This document shows, in pieces, positions 7,136-15,326 of a stretch of 16,338 bases of DNA (the first letter of the stretch is position 1; each line of letters opens with the position of its first letter). The position numbers and the translations under genes are program-made. The notes beneath the pieces were generated by a model. The model ran no database searches and was not told the origin of the DNA. It saw only the letters and a list, made by a program, of their open reading frames with translations. The DNA comes from JBAXLO01 sp037134755 (GTDB lineage: Bacteria; Bacteroidota; Bacteroidia; Bacteroidales; JACABE01). The stretch lies in the NCBI GenBank assembly GCA_037134755.1, contig JBAXLO010000090.1, positions 1 to 16,338 of the forward strand, in the 5' to 3' direction.

Positions 7136-8161
7136 ATGACAGGAATATTTAAAAGAAAGATACCTATTATATATGCCTTTATAACTATGATAATGGGTGG
7201 TATTTTTGCTTATTTTTTAATCAATAATTCTATTACAGGCAGCCAACAATCTCTGCAAAAGAATGCTTATTCTGATACTATTATCAACAATAATCTAAAC
7301 ACTGTTCGATTAAACGGCTATCATTACATTAAACCCATTCTTTTTGCTGAACCTAAGACAGAATCCGTTAGATATGAATCCTTAAAGACCGATATAAATA
7401 AAATTATTGACAAAAATAAAACGGACGGCATAATAGCTACTGCTTCAGTTTATTTTAGGAGGTTTAAGGATGGCGAGTGGATTGAAATTAACCCACAAGA
7501 TTCGTTTCAACCGGGCTCCTTACTTAAAATCCCTATATTAATTACCTTTTTGAAGATGGACGAGGACAAACCGGGAGTATTAAATAGTTATGTCATTTGT
7601 GATAAATTATATGATGGTAATGTTGTTGCAAATATTACAACAAAAACTATTAAAGTAGGTCAAAGATATACCGCTAAAGAGCTTTTGCATTATATGATTG
7701 TTAATTCCGACAATAATGCAACCTTTCTATTGGAGCAGTATATGAATATGGATATTTATAACAAAGTATATACTGACCTTGGTATTAACATTTCGAACTT
7801 AAATAGCCGAGATCATTTTCATCTTTCGGCTCGACAATATTCTGTTTTCTTTAAAATATTATTTAATGCAACTTATTTAAATAATGAGCATTCTGAATTT
7901 GCTGCATCAATGTTATGTGAAAGTGATTTTAAAGATGGATTGATAAAAGAATTGCCACAAAATGTAAAAGTGGCTCATAAATTTGGTGAAACAGGCACTC
8001 AATCAATGCAAGAATTATCTGAATCAGGAATTGTGTATCTTAAAGACAAAACATATCTTATAACTATAATGACAAGAGGAAGGGAGCAACAAAAATTAGC
8101 TACAGTTATAAGCGAAATATCTAAATTAGTTTATAATACTATCAACGAAGGCGATAAATAA
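7136..8161 (+). CDS. Membrane-anchored class A beta-lactamase-fold serine hydrolase
   Basis: A 341-residue protein with a single N-terminal hydrophobic segment (about 9-30), so probably anchored with its catalytic domain in the periplasm. The serine-hydrolase triad motifs are visible: SLLK (128-131, Ser128/Lys131), SDN (191-193) and HKFGETG (281-287) in the KTG position. The omega-loop segment (NSRDHFHLSARQ, about 223-234) shows no obvious ExxLN glutamate, which true class A beta-lactamases use for deacylation, so beta-lactam resistance should not be assumed. A transpeptidase-, carboxypeptidase- or other peptidase-like role is equally possible. It is monocistronic, divergent from the metal-transport operon and followed by repeat-rich DNA. 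Confidence 0.75.
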   Translation: MTGIFKRKIPIIYAFITMIMGGIFAYFLINNSITGSQQSLQKNAYSDTIINNNLNTVRLNGYHYIKPILFAEPKTESVRYESLKTDINKIIDKNKTDGIIATASVYFRRFKDGEWIEINPQDSFQPGSLLKIPILITFLKMDEDKPGVLNSYVICDKLYDGNVVANITTKTIKVGQRYTAKELLHYMIVNSDNNATFLLEQYMNMDIYNKVYTDLGINISNLNSRDHFHLSARQYSVFFKILFNATYLNNEHSEFAASMLCESDFKDGLIKELPQNVKVAHKFGETGTQSMQELSESGIVYLKDKTYLITIMTRGREQQKLATVISEISKLVYNTINEGDK

Positions 8162-8203
8162 TCTACTTACAGGATTTGTAAAGTTATAAATAGCTTATTA
8201 TAT

Positions 8204-8221
8204 ACAGAATATAAATTCTGT
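8204..8221 (+). terminator. Possible terminator of the serine hydrolase gene
   Basis: ACAGAAT-ATAA-ATTCTGT forms a perfect 7-bp stem 43 bp past the stop codon, but the following T tract is poor. The GNRA-type hairpin at 8229-8244 and the T9 run at 8271 may contribute. Confidence 0.35.
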
Positions 8222-8325
8222 CTTTCCGAATCCAGCGATGGATTGAAGAATCCCATACATTTCATAGGAGTTTTTTTTTAAGTATGGTTGCTTCAGTTAA
8301 AGAGCATTTAAATACATGTTTTTTT

Positions 8326-8540
8326 CTGCAACTTGTTGCATTGACCAAAATATAGATATTTTGCTACCTGCAATTTGTTACATTGACCAAAATATCGATA
8401 TTTTGCTACCTGCAACTTGCTACATTGACTAAAATATCGATATTTTGCTACCTGCAACTAGTTACATCGACCAAAATATAGATATTTTGCTACCTGCAAC
8501 TTGTTACATCGACTAAAATATCGATATTTTGCTACCTGCA
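8326..8540. repeat. 42-bp tandem repeat array B, five units with palindromic core
   Basis: Units start at 8326, 8368, 8410, 8452 and 8494, then a 5-base remnant. Each has the core CAAAATATCGATATTTTG, an 18-bp perfect palindrome in unit 2. The centre is changed in units 1 and 4 (TAGA), and one outer base is changed in units 3 and 5. Units differ at a few positions each, with no indels, so the array is not freshly duplicated. Minus-strand frames are interrupted by a stop in unit 4, arguing against a protein. Confidence 0.9.
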
Positions 8541-8623
8541 TACTTTCACATCACATTATTAATATTATTTTAAAAAAAGTTTCTTACAAAAATCTACTAT
8601 AAGTAAATAAATTTAAAAAATAT

Positions 8624-8654
8624 AAAAAAAAAGAGGAACAAATATTGCTCCTCT
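8624..8654 (-). terminator. Intrinsic terminator of the six-gene operon
   Basis: A 10-bp stem with one mismatch (8632-8641 with 8645-8654, loop ATA) is followed on the minus strand by nine T (A run 8624-8632) and further AT-rich DNA. It lies 29 bp past the stop codon of the last gene. Confidence 0.85.
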
Positions 8655-8682
8655 CCTATCAAATTTATAAAAAGCGCATGAG

Positions 8683-9312
8683 TTATTTTATCAAACTTAA
8701 GCCTTCTAAAGCTGATGTATCACCTGGTTTTATCATCAATACTTTATTAAAAAGAACTTTAGCTTCACGTGTTTTCTGCAAACGATAGTGTTCCCAAGCA
8801 TACATGTGTATAGCATCGTAATCGAAAGGATACAGATTAGCAATTTTCTCGAAATATTTAAATGCTTCTGTATATTTCTGTTTGCCATATAATATCATTC
8901 CCATTCGGAAATTAGCAGTATAATGTTTATCGTCAATTTTAATGATGTCGAGATACTGCGTTTTCACCTGATCCCAATTACCTAAAGCTGCGGCAGGACT
9001 AACAAATCCAAGTTTAGCTTCGATAGACATTGGCATAAGTTGCATTGCTTTCTGATAATAGGTGCATGATGTAGTAAACTGTCCCGACATATAATAAAGC
9101 CATCCCAAACGAAGATTAACTTCATAAGAGTTTTTATTTTCTTCATATAATTTCTTAAGGTCATCAACTGCTTTTGAATATTCAGCAGATGTTTCGTGCT
9201 TATAACTTGCTGAAAAAGCATCTTGAAGAGCTTTGTAATTTTGAGCAGTTCCGATATTTGCAAAAAGCATAGCAAAAAGTACTGCCAGCGATATTTTTCT
9301 TAAAGTTTCCAT
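8683..9312 (-). CDS. Periplasmic tetratricopeptide-repeat protein
   Basis: A 209-residue protein with an N-terminal signal peptide ending near GTAQ (residues 21-24), so probably periplasmic. The mature part is a run of about four or five TPR units (for example VNLRLGWLYYMSGQFTTSCTYY and ANFRMGMILYGKQKYTEAFKYF) and has no enzymatic motif. TPR proteins of this kind are protein-binding scaffolds. As the last gene of the operon after a TPR/beta-barrel protein, it probably assists that outer-membrane component. The start is well fixed: AGGAGG (9319-9324) with a 6-nt spacer lies inside the end of the upstream gene, and the two genes overlap by 13 bp. Substrate or partner is unknown. Confidence 0.8.
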   Translation of the reverse strand: METLRKISLAVLFAMLFANIGTAQNYKALQDAFSASYKHETSAEYSKAVDDLKKLYEENKNSYEVNLRLGWLYYMSGQFTTSCTYYQKAMQLMPMSIEAKLGFVSPAAALGNWDQVKTQYLDIIKIDDKHYTANFRMGMILYGKQKYTEAFKYFEKIANLYPFDYDAIHMYAWEHYRLQKTREAKVLFNKVLMIKPGDTSALEGLSLIK

Positions 9313-10673
9313 TTTATTCCTCCTATTATTGTATTATTTAAATAATTTGTTGTTGTATATATTTTTTGATTTGTAGAGATGTATGTCATGTATGCATCTT
9401 GTCGTTGAAGAAACTGATACCTCAAAGATAAGTCAAAATGTGGAGATAAAGTATATATCAACGATAATCCGGCTTTTAATTTTATATTATCAAAAGTATT
9501 ATAAACTATAAAAGCATTCTTTTCATTAAAATCAGTAAGATCCCCAAGAGTTATAGAAGCCTCACCCCATAACTTTTTAAGTATTTTCACACCTGCAATT
9601 TGGTCTAATATATATCTTTTTGGATTACCATTAATATTTGAATCTTCCAAAATATATGAAATAGTAGTTGATGTGTAAAAATCTGTATTCCCAAAAGGAA
9701 AGTAATTAAAAGTTGCACCAAAAACAGTTTGTTTCAATGCATTTAAATTAGATTTACTTGCAAACAAACTAAGGCTTGTTAATTTAAATTCTTTTGTAAT
9801 AGCCAATGAAACGACATAGTTATTTAAGGATGTAGTAGTGGATATGATTTGTAAATGTTTATTTGAATCTAAACTAGTATTAAGCTTTGTAAAACCAACA
9901 TGTAGATAATGATAAGCAGGTGTTATCTTTAAACCTTCCATTAATTGAATATCACCACTAATATAATATTCAAATTGTTTGACATCATAATTGCAAATCG
10001 TATCTACTGTACTATCTTTTGCATGAGTAATGTTTTTATTATATCTGATTTCCTTTTCGTTGGCAAGAGCAATTATATTTATAGATTGATAAAGGCTTAA
10101 AAATGGTAATACATCATGTTTTAACCCAATATGATTATAAGTTAAATCACCACACATATCATTTTCGCCATATATGTCGGCAGTTCCATCAATATTAATA
10201 GAACTGTTTTTGGAAATATTATTACTTTTAGAAACGCCTCCTTCTACATCTACGCTACTTATATATTTATTACACCAATGCAACGAATCTTTCATCGTTT
10301 GTGTCATATTACGAGTAAGATAGTTTGCATCTGATAGCCTTCCTGAATACAAATAGCTATAATATAAATAGTACAACGTAAAATCATCATCACAGTTAAA
10401 TGCCAAAGCTTTCTCAAGATGATAAGCAGCCATTCTATAATTCTTTAAGCTAAAATAAGCAATACCTATTCTTTGTCTTAAAAACATATAATCTAAACTA
10501 TCATTAATTGCATTCTCACCATAATAAATCAAACGTTTCCATTGCATATTATAGTACAATTTATAAGAATTGCTATCAACTTCAGCATAATTTGTTTGTG
10601 CTTTTGATGACAAACCAATCACCACAAACAAACATATAAATAGTATTTTATAATAGTTTTTATTCATCGTCAT
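9300..10673 (-). CDS. Signal-peptide TPR plus outer-membrane beta-barrel protein
   Basis: A 457-residue protein with an N-terminal signal peptide (hydrophobic about 8-22, ending near SSKAQ). A helical TPR-like part (about 30-135) includes FLRQRIGIAYFSLKNYRMAA. From about 140 the chain is a series of alternating hydrophobic/polar strands ending in IIGGIKWKL, as in outer-membrane barrels (YaiO-like layout), so I place it in the outer membrane with the TPR region in the periplasm. The start at 10673 overlaps the end of the UT-M23 gene by 14 bp; a second ATG two codons later is possible. The last residues GGIKW are encoded by the same bases that form the Shine-Dalgarno site and start of the next gene. 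Role: probable export or surface step of the operon's product, inferred from position only. Confidence 0.65.
   Translation of the reverse strand: MTMNKNYYKILFICLFVVIGLSSKAQTNYAEVDSNSYKLYYNMQWKRLIYYGENAINDSLDYMFLRQRIGIAYFSLKNYRMAAYHLEKALAFNCDDDFTLYYLYYSYLYSGRLSDANYLTRNMTQTMKDSLHWCNKYISSVDVEGGVSKSNNISKNSSINIDGTADIYGENDMCGDLTYNHIGLKHDVLPFLSLYQSINIIALANEKEIRYNKNITHAKDSTVDTICNYDVKQFEYYISGDIQLMEGLKITPAYHYLHVGFTKLNTSLDSNKHLQIISTTTSLNNYVVSLAITKEFKLTSLSLFASKSNLNALKQTVFGATFNYFPFGNTDFYTSTTISYILEDSNINGNPKRYILDQIAGVKILKKLWGEASITLGDLTDFNEKNAFIVYNTFDNIKLKAGLSLIYTLSPHFDLSLRYQFLQRQDAYMTYISTNQKIYTTTNYLNNTIIGGIKWKL
9319..9324 (-). promoter_or_regulatory. Perfect Shine-Dalgarno AGGAGG of the terminal TPR gene
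   Basis: The minus strand reads AGGAGG with a 6-nt spacer to the ATG at 9312. It lies within the coding end of the beta-barrel gene, where GGA GGA encodes Gly-Gly. Confidence 0.65.
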
Positions 10674-12873
10674 CTGTTACCATTATAGCTTCTGACTTTA
10701 TGCCATCATGCTCTATGCTTAATCTCTTAATTAAATTCTTTTCAATAAATATTTTAAAGTCAATTTGATTTACTTTAAATCTACCTATTTTAATAACCGT
10801 AGAAGCTTTTAGTTCTACATCTTCATCCGAAAAATCATCTGATTTCTTTAAGTAAGTTAAAGAATAATCAGCTTTCATAAAGATATAAAATGGTGCAACC
10901 AAATCTTGTATTAACAAAAGTAAATGATTACCAACTGTAGTTAAAGGATATTTATCTTCAATAGTTAGATTTTTATAAAAACCATTAATAACTTTATAAT
11001 TTGCTAGATAAAAATAATAAAGCAAGGATTTTTTACTGCCTTCATAATGGGTAAAATAATGTATCGTACCATCATTTGAGAAGTAAGCTTTGGAGTCAGT
11101 AGTTTTGCAATAAATATAAGATTGATTGTAATAATCGGTCACAACTTCCCATTCAAACAACTTCTGTTTACCTGTTGTTTCGTTTGTTACAACATATTGT
11201 ATCCGTTTACCGGGAATAAAATGATATGCTTTAAATAAAGAGGAGTTCTTTTCGATATTTAAAACACTTTGTCCTTCTTTAGGATTCACAAAAGACTTAA
11301 GTTGATAGTTACCATTATCATTCAATATATAATTTCCAAAAGGATAATCTAAAGTTTTAGAACCAATATAAGGAGTAGCCTGAAATTGGAAATGTATATG
11401 AGGTTGCGGAGATCTTCCTGAATTTCCACAACTTGCTATTACATCACCTTTATTTACATATTCACCTACTTTAACCTTAATACTTTCTTTTTTCAAATGA
11501 CAGATCTTTGTAAAAAGATAAGCAGTATGACGGATAATAATTGTATTTCCCCAATTGCTATGTGTATTAACATCACCAATCTTATTATCATCAACAAAAT
11601 CAACAACAGACTCTATCCATCCTGCCAAGGGGGCAGTTACCGGCTTACTATAACAATAATAATCATCAACATTATAACCATTTTCTTTAAAAGGAATAGC
11701 ATCATCACTCACTAATTCAAAATCCCAAGCATGTCGCCATTCACCTTTATGTGTAAACTTACCATCATGCCCTTGTGTTACTTTCCACTCACCCCAAAAA
11801 GGTAAAGAGAATGGAAGTAAATAAGAATTCTTAAAACGACTTACATTATTCTTTTGCAAATACAAATTCTCTTCAGGGGTATAATGTTGTATTCCTACTA
11901 TTTCGGGCTTATCATAAAACCTTTCTCTAAACTTTAATACATATAAAAATAATATTACGATAAAGTTAAAAGGCAAAGAAAAGATTGATAATTGTAGGAT
12001 TGAAAAGAGTACACTTGTGCTGGTAATAGTAATAGAAATAAGAGGAGTAAGTAAGAGCACCCACAAATAAGAATACTTAGAAGCTACAATAAAGAATCCA
12101 CCAACTGCAATTGAAGTTAGAATATAATTAAATCCTATATAACCATAACTAAGTTCATTAATATTGGCTCCTATTAGTTTATAAAAAAGATAAGCAGAAG
12201 CAAATCCAACAATCGACAATATAAAAGCTATACGCGAATAGATAATTAAGCCTATAGAAATAACTAATCCGGCAAACAAATGATATTGAAAAAGAATAGC
12301 ACCCAACGAGCGGAAGTATATAATAACAGCTTCATGAAGCTCTAGTTCATCGAACCATTTATATATCTTCACCATCGCCATCCCCCCTATTGAATACATT
12401 TCGTTATAAGTATATATTCCTCTTTCGCTAATCTTAAGGGCAGTAAACTCACGAGTTGCAAGAGTTACCATCCAGAAAACGACAAGAAAAGAGATACTAA
12501 GGAAAGGTAAACCATATTTACCAATCACTCCTTCTAACATTACTGTAACAAATAATGTGAGTAAGGCAGCAAATATAAGAATAATATAAAACTCTGTATT
12601 GGGTTGATAAGAAACACCTAAACCTAAACCAACCAATAAACTGTTAAAACCGTAATAACCTGCTTTAATGTTATTACGGTTGAAACCTATTAAATAAGCA
12701 AAAGTATTAGAAACGGTAATGGCTATTACACCGCTTAATCCTGCATATACATCAAGAAAAGTTACAAGTATTAATAAGCATGCAAACAGAATATTATTTG
12801 AGAAAAATATCTGCGTATAGCTATTTAATAAACTATGGATGTAGTTAGGAAATATATTTCTTAACTTCTGCAT
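10660..12873 (-). CDS. Urea-transporter domain fused to M23 metallopeptidase
   Basis: A 737-residue fusion. Residues 1-315 are a urea-transporter-family membrane domain of about ten segments, with the two internal-repeat signatures GYYGFNSLLVGLGLG (72-86) and SYGYIGFNYILTSIAVGG (242-259). Residues about 355-515 are an M23/LytM peptidase: metal ligands are likely in HKGEWRHAWDF (His375 or His381, with Asp384), NWGNTIIIRH (440-449), the conserved CHL histidine (459) and the HIH motif (492-494), all present. Residues 530-737 are a beta-rich tail I do not recognise. The peptidase would face the periplasm. M23 enzymes cut peptidoglycan cross-bridges or glycine-rich peptides; urea transporters are small-solute channels. 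The fusion suggests a channel for a urea- or amide-like small molecule coupled to peptide cleavage. It lies 15 bp after the decarboxylase gene. Real urea transport is uncertain. Confidence 0.85.
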   Translation of the reverse strand: MQKLRNIFPNYIHSLLNSYTQIFFSNNILFACLLILVTFLDVYAGLSGVIAITVSNTFAYLIGFNRNNIKAGYYGFNSLLVGLGLGVSYQPNTEFYIILIFAALLTLFVTVMLEGVIGKYGLPFLSISFLVVFWMVTLATREFTALKISERGIYTYNEMYSIGGMAMVKIYKWFDELELHEAVIIYFRSLGAILFQYHLFAGLVISIGLIIYSRIAFILSIVGFASAYLFYKLIGANINELSYGYIGFNYILTSIAVGGFFIVASKYSYLWVLLLTPLISITITSTSVLFSILQLSIFSLPFNFIVILFLYVLKFRERFYDKPEIVGIQHYTPEENLYLQKNNVSRFKNSYLLPFSLPFWGEWKVTQGHDGKFTHKGEWRHAWDFELVSDDAIPFKENGYNVDDYYCYSKPVTAPLAGWIESVVDFVDDNKIGDVNTHSNWGNTIIIRHTAYLFTKICHLKKESIKVKVGEYVNKGDVIASCGNSGRSPQPHIHFQFQATPYIGSKTLDYPFGNYILNDNGNYQLKSFVNPKEGQSVLNIEKNSSLFKAYHFIPGKRIQYVVTNETTGKQKLFEWEVVTDYYNQSYIYCKTTDSKAYFSNDGTIHYFTHYEGSKKSLLYYFYLANYKVINGFYKNLTIEDKYPLTTVGNHLLLLIQDLVAPFYIFMKADYSLTYLKKSDDFSDEDVELKASTVIKIGRFKVNQIDFKIFIEKNLIKRLSIEHDGIKSEAIMVTDDDE

Positions 12874-12888
12874 AAAGCTAGTATAATA

Positions 12889-14247
12889 TTATAGTTCAAA
12901 TTTCTGTAGATGTTCTGGAACTTTTTCCAAAGAAGAGAAAGTTTCCATTGTTTCCTTATCTCTTATAAGATTAACTTTTCCATTAGCATCTATCATTACA
13001 ACATTTGGTCGCAATGTAATAAACTGCATCCATTGTGTCATATTATAAGCACCTACTGTATGAATTACAAAATGATCGCCTTTGTTTAATAATGGAAGAT
13101 CAATATTTTCTCTGATCACATCAATATTCATACATAAAGGTCCAAACACTTGTGTAGTTTCTGTATAATGTGTAAATGGTTGCGCAGGTGTCATCTTATG
13201 ATCATACCAAAAAGAAGTAAAAAGTAAGTTAACACCGGCATCAATAATAGTATTACGCTTGCCTGCTGAAGTACGTTTATTAGCTATTACAGTTCCCAAT
13301 AGATAACCTGCTTCATCAATTAAAGCACGTCCTGTTTCCAGAATAAGTGTTGGCAACTCACCATTTTTAAAGTTAGCATTAAGCAAAGTAGTAGTTATTG
13401 CTTCAGCAAAATCATCAAAAGAAGGAGTAATATCAAAGCCCGGTAAATAAGAACCTTTTAAAGTATTCTTTGATGCAAATCCACCACCCATATCAATGTA
13501 TTTTATGGTGTGATTATATTTCTGTTCAATTCCTATAGCAAGATCTGCAAGTTTTGAAGCAGCTATTGCATAAGCGCTTGCCGACAACATAAAGGTACCA
13601 ATATGACTATGCAAACCCATTAAATCTATCTTGCCCGAACGCATAATTTTATTTAACGCATCCCAAGCTTGACCATTCTCATAATTAAAACCAAAGCGAT
13701 CCCACATAGGATAAATTCCTGTATCCATATTTACACGAATAGCTACTTTTGGTCTCTTATTTATTGTGTCAGTTAGTTCTATAATTGAATATAATTCATC
13801 CAAATGATCGATATGTATCAATGATTCATTCTCAATTGCCATCTTTAGATCAGCTTCTGATTTATCAGGACCATTAAAAACAATCTTTTTACCACTAACA
13901 CCATTAGCAATTGCTTTCTTATATTCAAAACCTGATACTACCTCAGCCCATGAACCTTCTTGATGAAATACACGACATACAGCATCTAAATAATTAGTTT
14001 TGTAAGACCATGCAAACTGAACTTTAGGATATCTTGTTGTGAAAGCCTTTTTAGCTTTCTTTACAGTTGCTCTAATTGTATTTTCGGATATTACAAATAA
14101 AGGCGAACCATAATCTTTTATTAATTCTTTAACTGATACACCATCTATGTGAGTCATTGGTGCATATTCGGTTCTCATACCGAATTTGTTTGGCATTCCG
14201 GTTTCTAATTTTTTTATTATCGGACGTTCGTATCTTTGTTTTTCCAT
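12889..14247 (-). CDS. LysA-fold PLP-dependent amino-acid decarboxylase
   Basis: A 452-residue fold-type III (alanine-racemase barrel) decarboxylase like diaminopimelate or carboxynorspermidine decarboxylase. The PLP lysine is in WSYKTNY (Lys83). Other visible motifs are HSHIGT (213-218), the glycine loop DMGGGF (252-257), ETGRALI (304-310), GPLCMNIDV (369-377, catalytic Cys372) and GAY (399-401). In DapDC the cysteine motif is CESxD; here Glu-Ser is replaced by Met-Asn, so the substrate is probably not meso-diaminopimelate. It would remove a carboxyl group from an amino-acid centre, free or attached to another molecule. It follows the ATP-grasp gene by 32 bp. LysA-fold enzymes also act on carrier-bound substrates, for example BtrK in butirosin biosynthesis, which works with the ATP-grasp BtrJ. 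A housekeeping LysA role is unlikely in this context. Confidence 0.85.
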   Translation of the reverse strand: MEKQRYERPIIKKLETGMPNKFGMRTEYAPMTHIDGVSVKELIKDYGSPLFVISENTIRATVKKAKKAFTTRYPKVQFAWSYKTNYLDAVCRVFHQEGSWAEVVSGFEYKKAIANGVSGKKIVFNGPDKSEADLKMAIENESLIHIDHLDELYSIIELTDTINKRPKVAIRVNMDTGIYPMWDRFGFNYENGQAWDALNKIMRSGKIDLMGLHSHIGTFMLSASAYAIAASKLADLAIGIEQKYNHTIKYIDMGGGFASKNTLKGSYLPGFDITPSFDDFAEAITTTLLNANFKNGELPTLILETGRALIDEAGYLLGTVIANKRTSAGKRNTIIDAGVNLLFTSFWYDHKMTPAQPFTHYTETTQVFGPLCMNIDVIRENIDLPLLNKGDHFVIHTVGAYNMTQWMQFITLRPNVVMIDANGKVNLIRDKETMETFSSLEKVPEHLQKFEL

Positions 14248-14279
14248 TTTATTAATCTAATTTAAATTTGTTAAGATAT

Positions 14280-15326
14280 TTATAATTCTCCAATTGTTGA
14301 AATCGCCTGAAATTCTTCAATATCAACTATCATATCCCAGGCATAACGTACAAACATTTTACCTTTAATGTAATCTTTAAAAGGTTCAACCTTTTCGCCT
14401 AATGCTAAATTTACTAATGCTTCAGGTATATTCTGTCCAACACCTACTGCAAGATAAATCCATGCAGGCATACGAGGATTTATTTCCAATAAATAATAAT
14501 TATTGTCTTGTCCTTTCATTAATTCAAGTTCAAAACCACCTCTCCATTTTGTTTTACTTACAAAGTTATTGGTAATCTCAAGCATCTTTTTATCATCAAT
14601 AGAAATTCCTCCCCATGCTTTACCTTTATCAGTAATATATTGTTTACGCATAGGTACAGCAGCAATAGTATTCCCATTGCCATCGCCTAAACCCGTAACA
14701 TTATATTCGGTACCATGCACAAATTGCTGAACAACTATTGGCAAACCCCATTTAGCACTAAGTTTGTTAAAATAACTCTTAGCCTGATCAACATTATAGG
14801 CAATACCTGCATCATAATATTTACCTTTTATAACCACAGGATAGGTAAAATCATTAGTCAAAGTATAAAGCTCATTAGTGCCAAAGATATTCTTACTATC
14901 GGGCACAAGTATATCATACTTTTTGCCAAATTCAGGTAAGTTTACTTTATGACGTTCTTCGAATTGTTGAAGTGTTGGCAGAAACATGTGTATGCCCATC
15001 CTTTTCAACTCACCCTCTAACTTCATAAAAGAATAAAGTTCGGCATCAAAATTAGGAATGATTACATCCAGATGTTCTTTTTCGTGAATGTATTCGAGCC
15101 TTGACATTAATGCTTCGGTGCCGGCTGTTGGATAAGGTACTTGATATGTTTTATCAACCACATCATGCATATAAATACCCGGTTCAAGCGACTCATAAGA
15201 TAATCCGATAATCCTTACATCAAAACTTGATGCTTCTTTAAGACCTCGAATTACAGAGATGCCCGGACCCGGACTATCTATTGCATTTAAACCGCTTACG
15301 GCGATATTAATTGTTTTTTTCATCAT
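14280..15326 (-). CDS. ATP-grasp carboxylate-amine ligase (CarB/PylC-like)
   Basis: A 348-residue protein with an N-terminal pre-ATP-grasp Rossmann region (AVSGLNAIDSPGPGISVIRG, 9-28) and an ATP-grasp fold. PVVIKGKYYDAG (163-174) binds ATP, QQFVHGTEYNV is at 200-210, and the Mg-binding acidic residues lie in FELEL (265-269) and EINPR (281-285). ATP-grasp ligases make an acyl phosphate and join it to an amine or thiol. No biotin-carboxylase or D-Ala-D-Ala-specific feature stands out, so the substrates are unknown. It overlaps the PqqD-like gene by 20 bp, which argues for coupled translation. Two adjacent ATGs exist (15326 and 15323). The context with a PqqD-like protein and a LysA-fold decarboxylase suggests ligation of an amino acid that is then decarboxylated, or the reverse order. 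Confidence 0.8.
   Translation of the reverse strand: MMKKTINIAVSGLNAIDSPGPGISVIRGLKEASSFDVRIIGLSYESLEPGIYMHDVVDKTYQVPYPTAGTEALMSRLEYIHEKEHLDVIIPNFDAELYSFMKLEGELKRMGIHMFLPTLQQFEERHKVNLPEFGKKYDILVPDSKNIFGTNELYTLTNDFTYPVVIKGKYYDAGIAYNVDQAKSYFNKLSAKWGLPIVVQQFVHGTEYNVTGLGDGNGNTIAAVPMRKQYITDKGKAWGGISIDDKKMLEITNNFVSKTKWRGGFELELMKGQDNNYYLLEINPRMPAWIYLAVGVGQNIPEALVNLALGEKVEPFKDYIKGKMFVRYAWDMIVDIEEFQAISTIGEL

Larger units (their letters stand above)
8162..8682. other. Repeat-rich intergenic stretch between convergent units
   Basis: No gene is seen. From left to right it holds the hairpin at 8204-8221, a second hairpin AATCCA-GCGA-TGGATT (8229-8244), a run of nine T (8271-8279), the 42-bp array (8326-8540), AT-rich DNA, and the terminator at 8624-8654. 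Confidence 0.75.

Noticed and set aside
2..8540. Arrays A and B as CRISPR
   Set aside because: The units are contiguous tandem repeats with no unique spacers, and no cas genes are present.
8368..8540. Small protein from the minus frame of array B
   Set aside because: An ATG-led frame of about 26 codons ends at a TAG in unit 4. It has no supporting signal and merely follows the 42-bp period.
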